In this document: one piece after another, positions 1 through 4,752 of the stretch
How positions within the stretch are numbered: position 1 is the first letter of the stretch
Layout of the letters: every line of letters begins with the position of its first letter
NCBI GenBank assembly: GCA_002358345.1
Contig: DEOR01000004.1
Coordinates: forward strand, 12,102 to 17,542
Direction of reading: 5' to 3'
Length of the DNA stretch: 5,441 bases
DNA from: Proteobacteria bacterium UBA3413
GTDB taxonomy: Bacteria; Pseudomonadota; Gammaproteobacteria; Magnimaribacterales; D2472
Translations under genes and position numbers: made by a program
The notes under the pieces: model-generated
Database searches by the model: none
Told to the model about the DNA's origin: nothing
What the model saw: only the letters and a program-made list of their open reading frames with translations

Positions 1-457
1 TGATAATTAGCTCTGAGTAAACTGGGTTATTTAAAATTTCATCCTTGGCAGCAACCATGTCTAGCCCCGGCGTCTCCAGGGTTTTTAGATTATCCATGAG
101 CTCGGATAAGGCCACCTTTGGTTGAAAGAAAATTGGGGCATCAAGAATAGAAAGAACAGACTCCACTCCAGGCAACTGCTCCAGTGAGCTCTCAAGAGAT
201 CGAATGGAATTCAACGAAGCTTGAGAAAATAAATCTGAATTTGGGGTAAATGTGATAATTAAAAAGTCTGAATTACCAAAAATCTCTCCTGTCTCGCGGT
301 AAACTTTAAATGCTTCATCACCCTCAATGACCAGAGCATCAGAAGAGGCATCAAGCTTAAAGTTCTGGAGTCCTGAGGAAGTTCCCAGAAACACAAGACC
401 TATCAGCAACATGACCATCCAAGGTTTTTCGAGGATCTTATTAAAAATATTCTTCAT
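1..457 (-). CDS. RND/MMPL-family exporter, N-terminal part (runs off window)
   Basis: This is the first 152 codons of a larger inner-membrane protein; the rest lies beyond base 1. A short basic N-terminus leads into one transmembrane helix at about residues 13-30. The motif LDASSDAL (35-42) follows, then a soluble stretch with FLIITFTP (65-72) and LPGVESVLSILD (95-106). This order, helix 1 then an LDAS-x-D-x-L segment opening the first periplasmic loop, is typical of the RND superfamily 'predicted exporter'/MMPL proteins. These are usually 750-900 residues with 12 helices and are driven by the proton gradient. The substrate cannot be told from this fragment; related groups move lipids, hopanoids or drugs. 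The ATG at 457 is 7 bases after the bolA stop, with an A-rich gap and no Shine-Dalgarno sequence, so it is probably co-transcribed with bolA and ogt. Family call is firm, substrate unknown. Confidence 0.85.
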   Translation of the reverse strand, partial: MKNIFNKILEKPWMVMLLIGLVFLGTSSGLQNFKLDASSDALVIEGDEAFKVYRETGEIFGNSDFLIITFTPNSDLFSQASLNSIRSLESSLEQLPGVESVLSILDAPIFFQPKVALSELMDNLKTLETPGLDMVAAKDEILNNPVYSELII

Positions 458-464
458 AATTTTT

Positions 465-764
465 TTATTTGTTTGAACAATCTGGTGAGTCAAGAATCAT
501 GGGATCAAGGTTGAACTCGGCCACGGTAAAAGCTTGAATTGATAATGCGTGAATGCTCTTCATAGTCTCGGATAATGCATTATAAATACTTTGATGACGT
601 TTTACTTTTGTGATCCCAAGAAAGTCATCCGATACTATAATTAATTTAAAGTGAGATTCTGAGTCTGCAGGAACATTATGCATGAAGCTCTCATTTTTTA
701 GAGCAATGTGTTCTATTGCAAAGGCTTGATGCAAATCAGAAATAATGGTCTCCTTATAGCTCAT
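465..764 (-). CDS. bolA: BolA family protein
   Basis: A 99-residue BolA-fold protein. Visible family marks are FMHNVP (27-32), SESHFKLIIVSDDF (35-48), the RH pair at 56-57 and IHALS (71-75) holding the near-invariant histidine. The SESHF stretch and a full-length C-terminus favour the BolA type over the shorter IbaG type. BolA proteins bind monothiol glutaredoxins and share a [2Fe-2S] cluster through conserved histidines; they act in iron-sulfur delivery, and E. coli BolA also affects cell shape and transcription. They are cytoplasmic. The usual C-terminal glutamate-tryptophan is glutamate-phenylalanine here (83-84), and a tail of about 15 residues carries a cysteine (96). The ATG overlaps the ogt stop in an ATGA junction, pointing to translational coupling; GGAAAG just upstream is a weak ribosome site. 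No glutaredoxin gene is in view, so its partner must lie elsewhere. Confidence 0.93.
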   Translation of the reverse strand: MSYKETIISDLHQAFAIEHIALKNESFMHNVPADSESHFKLIIVSDDFLGITKVKRHQSIYNALSETMKSIHALSIQAFTVAEFNLDPMILDSPDCSNK

Positions 765-1204
765 TTTCTTTCCATCTCTAAAAGATATTTTTTATTATGG
801 GCTCCAAGAGCAAATTCACCAATTGATCCATCGTGCTTAACGACTCTATGGCATGGAATAAATAATGGTATCGGATTGTGCTTACACGCATTGCCTACAG
901 CTCTTGAGGCGCGTGGAGCACCAATTTTCTTCGCTATAGAAAGATAAGATTCTGTGGTGCCTCGAGGTATTTGAGAGAGCGCATTCCATACTCTTAACTG
1001 AAACGCTGTTCCTTTAAGTGCATAGGATGGAAAGTGCTCTAATAAAGCAGTGTTGTCAAAAAAGATATTAATAGATTTCTGGAGCTCTTGATCTATTGAA
1101 TGAGAGGATGCTTGATGATTTAAAAACTCAAGCTTAGCGAGCTGCACGCCATCATAGAAAGAATTAAAATTTCCTATTGGAGTCTTAATACTTTTAATCT
1201 TCAT
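761..1204 (-). CDS. ogt: Methylated-DNA--[protein]-cysteine S-methyltransferase
   Basis: A 147-residue suicide DNA repair protein that moves the alkyl group of O6-methylguanine to its own cysteine. The sequence shows GTAFQLRVW (65-73), a helix-turn-helix with Tyr87 and the RAVG motif (101-104; Arg101 matches the human arginine finger Arg128), and the active site PCHRVV (117-122) with Cys118. A C-terminal LLEMER (141-146) follows. The N-terminal domain is short but present, and the protein is near the usual Ogt length. The segment after the active site is unusual: where relatives have a Tyr and Gly-Gly (GYxGG), this has GEFALG (129-134), giving Phe131 and Leu133. Cys107 is an extra cysteine near the recognition helix. 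The start fits family N-termini (a TPIG motif at residues 8-11). It heads the ogt-bolA-exporter cluster with a promoter directly upstream and no Shine-Dalgarno sequence. Confidence 0.95.
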   Translation of the reverse strand: MKIKSIKTPIGNFNSFYDGVQLAKLEFLNHQASSHSIDQELQKSINIFFDNTALLEHFPSYALKGTAFQLRVWNALSQIPRGTTESYLSIAKKIGAPRASRAVGNACKHNPIPLFIPCHRVVKHDGSIGEFALGAHNKKYLLEMERK

Positions 1205-1211
1205 GGATCAA

Positions 1212-1243
1212 ATTTTAACATCCATATATCTATCAATTGTCAA
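1212..1243 (-). promoter_or_regulatory. Putative promoter of the ogt-bolA-exporter cluster
   Basis: On the minus strand a perfect TTGACA (-35) lies at 1238-1243. A TAAAAT (-10, 5 of 6) lies at 1212-1217 with a long 20-base spacer. A poorer hexamer, TGTTAA (1215-1220), gives a 17-base spacer. Either choice puts the transcript start within about 0-4 bases of the ogt ATG at 1204, leaving no room for a Shine-Dalgarno sequence. The -35 match is seen; the choice of -10 and the leaderless reading are inference. Confidence 0.55.
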
Positions 1244-1248
1244 AATAG

Positions 1249-1265
1249 GTATATGAGATATATAC
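1249..1265. repeat. Short inverted repeat upstream of the ogt -35
   Basis: GTATAT (1249-1254) and ATATAC (1260-1265) form a perfect 6-base inverted repeat around GAGAT. It lies between the 3' end of the tRNA gene and the ogt -35 box. It could be an operator for ogt, but it is short and AT-rich enough to arise by chance. It has no T-run on the minus strand typical of a terminator for the tRNA. Confidence 0.2.
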
Positions 1266-1281
1266 AATTAGGTTCAGGTAA

Positions 1282-1356
1282 TGGTGCGGCATCCGAGATT
1301 CGAACTCGGACCATCTGCTTGGAAGGCAGATATACTAGCCATTATACTAATGCCGC
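1282..1356 (-). tRNA. tRNA-Gly(UCC), CCA end encoded
   Basis: The minus strand folds into a full cloverleaf. The acceptor stem is GCGGCAT (1350-1356) paired with ATGCCGC (1286-1292), seven pairs. A four-pair D stem has G-U ends and the loop carries GG. The anticodon stem TCTGC/GCAGA holds the loop CTTCCAA with anticodon UCC at 1321-1323. A four-base variable region follows, then the T stem CCGAG/CTCGG with loop TTCGAAT. The discriminator base is A (1285), followed by genomic CCA (1282-1284). The TATAATGGCTA stretch closely resembles bacterial tRNA-Gly(UCC). UCC reads GGA and GGG. G1-C72, C2-G71, C35 and C36, the glycine identity elements, are all present, but A73 differs from the U73 usual in bacterial glycine tRNAs. 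Without its CCA the molecule is 72 bases. Confidence 0.96.
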
Positions 1357-1369
1357 ATATTTTCAGAAA

Positions 1370-1399
1370 ATTATTTTACACTAACTTCGTGGGTAGCAA
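1370..1399 (-). promoter_or_regulatory. Putative promoter of tRNA-Gly
   Basis: Minus-strand TTGCTA (1394-1399) and AATAAT (1370-1375) are spaced by 18 bases. An overlapping TAAAAT (1373-1378) is a second possible -10. The transcript start would fall a few bases before the mature 5' end at 1356, leaving a very short leader for RNase P. Supported only by match and position. Confidence 0.45.
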
Positions 1400-1409
1400 T
1401 CTAAATTCG

Positions 1410-1439
1410 TTGCTCTTTTCGTGTGATTTCAACTAGAAT
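1410..1439 (+). promoter_or_regulatory. Putative leaderless promoter of the DUF6356 gene
   Basis: TTGCTC (1410-1415) and TAGAAT (1434-1439, 5 of 6 to the -10 consensus) are spaced by 18 bases. Six bases separate the -10 from the ATG at 1446, so the predicted transcript start is the A of the ATG itself. No purine-rich ribosome site exists upstream. The -35 mirrors the tRNA -35 on the other strand. Confidence 0.5.
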
Positions 1440-1445
1440 AGTTAT

Positions 1446-1640
1446 ATGAATATCGACTTTAACCACCTTAAAAAAACTAATATAAATTATTTTAGTCATG
1501 GGGCAAGGCTGATGATCGTATCATCTAAGCTAATTCTACTGGGTTTCGCTGGAATCATTCACGCCGTATTTCCAATGATTATGCTAAAAACCGTGAGTGA
1601 GGGTATTAAGAAACTAGCCGACGAAATAGCTCACTTCTAA
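1446..1640 (+). CDS. Small DUF6356-type membrane protein
   Basis: A 64-residue protein that I recognise as a DUF6356-like family member from its layout. It has an N-terminal FNHLKKTN-x-NYFSHGA stretch (5-20), a hydrophobic region at about 22-47 with HAVFP (39-43), then a charged amphipathic end. The family's typical features are the Y-F-x-H motif, the histidine-alanine before F-P in the membrane segment, and a length of 60-80 residues. Its function is not known. It probably sits in the inner membrane, with the Pro43 and His39 pair within the membrane or at its face. The gene stands alone. Its stop overlaps the stop of the convergent lipoprotein gene by three bases, so there is no intergenic terminator. 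The start is supported by a -10 hexamer exactly 6 bases upstream. Family call is from memory of the motif pattern, not a search. Confidence 0.75.
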   Translation: MNIDFNHLKKTNINYFSHGARLMIVSSKLILLGFAGIIHAVFPMIMLKTVSEGIKKLADEIAHF

Positions 1641-2374
1641 ATTACTTTATACGCTCTAAAGACTTCTGATGCACTGCAACTAGCCTGCTCCGTTAGCAAG
1701 GCTTGCATCTCATTGCTAACTTGCAAGGATCTCCAGTGATTGAGAAATGATTTTCGATCTTCTGCTGAAGAAAAAATTGTGATCCACTGAAACGTTCGAT
1801 CTGAGAATTCCGCACCTAAGTACTGAAACTCCAATGCCATGGCTACATCAGATAAGGCATCTATTAATTGCTCAAAGACAAGATTTAAAGTGGCGAAATT
1901 ATAATTCTCATGGTATTCACAAGTCATAGTCTCAAGCAGAGTCTCTGTCTGCGGAAAATTATCCTTTTTTAATCTAGCTAAATTTTGGGATGGTTGGTCT
2001 TGAGTGCAATCAGCTATCTGTGAAAATTCCAAACCATCCAGCCTTTGGGTCATATTGTCCAGCGAAGCTTCGGTTGAATGCTGCAGAACAAGTTTGAATT
2101 CAGATGTATTTGTCTTTTCATCTATTGATAAAGGAAAATAGAAATAAACTTCACTATCATCTATGTTTGATGCTGCAAAATTCTTTACAAAGATAGGAAT
2201 GAATTTCTCTAGTGAATTTAAAGAGTTTAGGGGCTTCAACCGACAGTGCATTGTGGAGACTAAATTCAAATAATTTGGCTTGATAAAGTCACCAAAAGAA
2301 CTCACTGTATTTGAGCTATTTTGGCTGCAAGCTGCAAACAAAAAAAGCATTAAAGTAAAAAATAGGTTTTTCAT
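1637..2374 (-). CDS. Hypothetical lipoprotein with two cysteine-paired modules
   Basis: A 245-residue protein I do not recognise. It starts with a lipoprotein signal: two charged or polar residues, a hydrophobic run (4-13) and the lipobox FAAC with Cys16. Ser17-Gln18 after the cysteine lack the inner-membrane Asp+2 signal, so outer-membrane delivery is likely if Lol rules apply. The mature part has four cysteines: 44, 123, 152 and 233. Residues about 40-125 and 148-235 look alike. Each begins T-M-x-C, has a middle beta-like stretch starting with Phe (FKLVLQHSTEAS; FQWITIFSSAED), and ends with a second cysteine after 79 or 81 residues. This suggests an internal duplication with one disulfide per module. 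The second module has CEYHENYNFATLN (152-164). The gene is divergent from the phosphatase with a 38-base gap, and no ribosome site is visible. Function unknown. Confidence 0.82.
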   Translation of the reverse strand: MKNLFFTLMLFLFAACSQNSSNTVSSFGDFIKPNYLNLVSTMHCRLKPLNSLNSLEKFIPIFVKNFAASNIDDSEVYFYFPLSIDEKTNTSEFKLVLQHSTEASLDNMTQRLDGLEFSQIADCTQDQPSQNLARLKKDNFPQTETLLETMTCEYHENYNFATLNLVFEQLIDALSDVAMALEFQYLGAEFSDRTFQWITIFSSAEDRKSFLNHWRSLQVSNEMQALLTEQASCSASEVFRAYKVI

Positions 2375-2400
2375 AAAAGCAGAAATAGAAGAATCAATGA

Positions 2401-2412
2401 GATAATAATATA
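2401..2412. promoter_or_regulatory. Shared AT-rich -10 region between divergent genes
   Basis: The 38-base gap 2375-2412 must hold the starts of both neighbours. On the plus strand GATAAT (2401-2406, 5 of 6) lies 6 bases before the ATG at 2413, predicting a leaderless message. On the minus strand the same bases read as TATTAT, a possible -10 for the lipoprotein gene with a leader of about 20 bases. I see no convincing -35 on either strand, so this is a weak call. Confidence 0.35.
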
Positions 2413-3393
2413 ATGAATAAAAACTTGTGCCTACATATTACCCTCTTTCTCCTATTTGCTTTAACTCCGCATGATGTGCAGGCCTACAAATTTGGCTTAG
2501 GCTCCTGCCTTCATCAAGATCAAGAGCAAGCTATATGGAAAGCTATAAAGCTCAAGGAAGTAGACAGCTTTATTTTTCTTGGGGACAATGTTTATGGTGA
2601 CACTCAGTCAGGGAATTTGCAGAGAATGAAAGAAGCTTACGCAAAACAGAAGCTCAATCTACCCAAATGGCTGCTTGAAAAAGAAATTTTATCAATTTGG
2701 GATGACCATGACTACGGTCTAAATGATGGCGGTTCAAGTTATAAAAACAAGGTAGAAGCACAAGAACTTTTTGTAGATTTTTGGGAGATTCCATCTGAAG
2801 ACCCTCGGAGAAAAAGAGAAGGTATATATTTTGAGAGCAAAAAAACTATAGAAGGTCTGAAAGTTCATGTGGTTGGGCTGGATACAAGATATTTTAGATC
2901 CAATCTAGAAAAAGGAGAGAAAAAAGCATATATCGAAAACCTAGACTCGGCTGCAACTGTTCTAGGCGATGAGCAATGGTCATGGCTAGAACAAACGCTT
3001 AAAAGTAGCTCTGCTAATGTGATTGTCTTGCTGTCATCGATTCAAATTCTTGCAACCAACCACCCTTATGAAAAATGGGCAAATTTTCCTTTAGAGAGAT
3101 TGAAGTTACTTGAAATGATTGAGCGATACTCGAGAGATAGAACTATTATTGCAATTTCGGGAGATAGGCATAGATCAGGAATCTATCAATATAAAAATTT
3201 TATTGAATTGACAGCATCTAGTTTGAATAAAGCTGGTTCAAATAATACTGAAACAGACCCTCTATTGCTCAATAAGACCTATCCTGAATTTAATTTTGGT
3301 CTTTTGGATATTGAGCCAATAAAAAAACAATTAACCCTGTCAATTCATAACATCGAGGGCGTCGAGCTTGAATCGAGAGTGATTCCCTTTTGA
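2413..3393 (+). CDS. Secreted PhoD-like metallophosphatase
   Basis: A 326-residue enzyme with a signal peptide at 1-24 (hydrophobic core 5-18, cleavage likely after VQA), so probably periplasmic. PhoD/metallophosphoesterase motifs appear in order: GSC (30-32), GDNVYGD (57-63), WDDHDYGLND (96-105), GLDTRYFR (155-162), and SGDRHRS (249-255). In B. subtilis PhoD the equivalent cysteine and the aspartates and histidines hold an Fe-Ca cluster, so metal-dependent hydrolysis of phosphate mono- or diesters is the likely reaction. It is shorter than classical PhoD (about 550 residues), lacking the N-terminal PhoD_N domain and most C-terminal additions. The signal peptide has no visible twin-arginine motif, unlike classical Tat-exported PhoD, so Sec export is likely. 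It is divergent from the lipoprotein gene, with a 79-base gap before the amidohydrolase. Exact substrate not known. Confidence 0.88.
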   Translation: MNKNLCLHITLFLLFALTPHDVQAYKFGLGSCLHQDQEQAIWKAIKLKEVDSFIFLGDNVYGDTQSGNLQRMKEAYAKQKLNLPKWLLEKEILSIWDDHDYGLNDGGSSYKNKVEAQELFVDFWEIPSEDPRRKREGIYFESKKTIEGLKVHVVGLDTRYFRSNLEKGEKKAYIENLDSAATVLGDEQWSWLEQTLKSSSANVIVLLSSIQILATNHPYEKWANFPLERLKLLEMIERYSRDRTIIAISGDRHRSGIYQYKNFIELTASSLNKAGSNNTETDPLLLNKTYPEFNFGLLDIEPIKKQLTLSIHNIEGVELESRVIPF

Positions 3394-3472
3394 TAGATCA
3401 GAACTAAGGACTCTATTAAATTCCTTGTAAAAATAGTATCTTAATTACATTAAATTTATTCTAAGCAGCACT

Positions 3473-4750
3473 ATGAAAAACATTACCATCGCTTTTTTTG
3501 TATTTTATTCAACGTTAGGATTTTCTGACTCTCTGCTACATGTCGGCAATCTCATTGAAGTAGATTCAGGCGAGATAAGTAAAGCAATGACTATCAGGGT
3601 TGCTGGAAATAAAATTATTTCTATAACCAAGGGGTATGCTGCTGCCTCAGGTGCTGATGTGGTCATTGATCTTAAGAATTCCTTTGTAATGCCTGGGTTC
3701 ATGGATATGCATGTTCATCTGGCCCAAGAGTATGTGCCTAAAGCAGAACGACCTGAAAAAATTGAGCCTGAATTTAGCACTCTGTTTGCTGCTAATGCTG
3801 CAGAAAAGACTCTCATGGCCGGATTCACTAGTGTAAGAAATCTAGGAGATGGAGGCATGGAAACCATTGCTCTTAGGCAAGCAATCTCTCAAGGGTTGGT
3901 TGTTGGGCCAAGAATTTTTACTTCAGGTAAAACTATTGCAACAACAGGTGGTCACGGAGATTCAACTAATGGAATGGCAAAAGATCGCTACTCCCCGCCC
4001 ACCCCTGAAGAAGGTGTTATTGATAGCCCTGAAGATGCCGTGAAAGCTGTGAGACAAAGATACAAAGATGGGACTGACGGTATAAAAATTACAGCAACTG
4101 GGGGAGTTTTAAGTGTTGCAAAATCAGGTGAGAACCCTCAATTCACTGATGAAGAATTGTCAGCAATTATTCAAACTGCAAATGACTATGGCTTATGGAC
4201 TGCTGCTCATGCTCATGGAAAAGAAGGTATGCGAAGAGCAGTGAGCGCGGGAATAAATTCTATAGAACATGGGACTTATATGGATTCAGAAATCATGGAC
4301 CTAATGATAGAAAAAGGTACTTATTATGTGCCAACAATCATGGCTGGTGCCTGGGTAGCAGAGAAAGCAAAAATTCCTAACTTCTTTCCCACCTTGGTAA
4401 AACCAAAAGCAGAAGCAATCGGACCAAAAATTACAGCTACCTTTGCTGCTGCTTACAAAGCGGGTGTCAAGATTGCCTTTGGCACTGACTCAGGTGTTTC
4501 TGCTCACGGAGATAATTGGCAGGAATTTATTCTGATGACTGAAGCTGGTATGCCAACCTCTGCTGCGCTAAAAAGTGCAACAATTGAAGCGGCTAAGTTG
4601 CTAAGGGTTGAAGAAGAGCTAGGTCAAATTAAAATTGGAATGTTGGCTGATATTATCGCCATGAATGAGAATCCAATTCAAGATATCAATGCAGTATCAA
4701 ATATTATATTTGTAATGAAGGACGGCATTATCTTTAAAAATAACCTCTAG
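3473..4750 (+). CDS. Secreted metal-dependent amidohydrolase (Xaa-Pro dipeptidase/imidazolonepropionase-like)
   Basis: A 425-residue amidohydrolase with a signal peptide at about 1-18 (hydrophobic 4-16), so probably periplasmic. The metal site is complete. It comprises HVH (80-82), Lys205 in GIKITATGG (the residue expected to be carboxylated and bridge two zincs), HAH (246-248), the SIEHG histidine (266) and Asp339 in FGTDSG (336-341). A second beta-sandwich half closes the chain, with IKIGMLADIIAMNENP (386-401) typical of COG1228. Related enzymes cleave N-acyl or Xaa-Pro dipeptides, mostly arginine or lysine carboxypeptides; the name imidazolonepropionase-like reflects only fold. No hut gene is nearby, which argues against histidine breakdown. 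Length fits the family. I see no clear ribosome site before the ATG and no sure promoter in the 79-base gap after the phosphatase. The next gene begins 2 bases after the stop, so the two probably form an operon. Confidence 0.92.
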   Translation: MKNITIAFFVFYSTLGFSDSLLHVGNLIEVDSGEISKAMTIRVAGNKIISITKGYAAASGADVVIDLKNSFVMPGFMDMHVHLAQEYVPKAERPEKIEPEFSTLFAANAAEKTLMAGFTSVRNLGDGGMETIALRQAISQGLVVGPRIFTSGKTIATTGGHGDSTNGMAKDRYSPPTPEEGVIDSPEDAVKAVRQRYKDGTDGIKITATGGVLSVAKSGENPQFTDEELSAIIQTANDYGLWTAAHAHGKEGMRRAVSAGINSIEHGTYMDSEIMDLMIEKGTYYVPTIMAGAWVAEKAKIPNFFPTLVKPKAEAIGPKITATFAAAYKAGVKIAFGTDSGVSAHGDNWQEFILMTEAGMPTSAALKSATIEAAKLLRVEEELGQIKIGMLADIIAMNENPIQDINAVSNIIFVMKDGIIFKNNL

Positions 4751-4752
4751 AC

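Noticed and set aside
461..480. T-run with a TTGTTCAAACAA palindrome between bolA and the exporter
   Set aside because: The loop is too small and the run is A-rich on the transcribed strand, so it is not a terminator for the cluster.
708..947. Plus-strand open frame of 79 codons
   Set aside because: It lies antisense to the ogt/bolA junction, both of which have clear family motifs. Its translation shows no family pattern.
3406..3426. AAGGA/TCCTT hairpin after the phosphatase gene
   Set aside because: Five pairs with an 11-base loop and no T-run: too weak to call a terminator.
3425..3462. Possible promoter (TTGTAA, TTAAAT, TATTCT) before the amidohydrolase
   Set aside because: No pair of boxes has a good spacer (19 or 26 bases), so it cannot be told from AT-rich background.
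3505..3702. Minus-strand open frame of 65 codons
   Set aside because: Fully inside the amidohydrolase gene on the other strand, with no own signals.
3849..4380. Two short plus-strand open frames (3849-4043 and 4195-4380)
   Set aside because: Out-of-frame readings of the amidohydrolase, whose active-site residues span the same bases.
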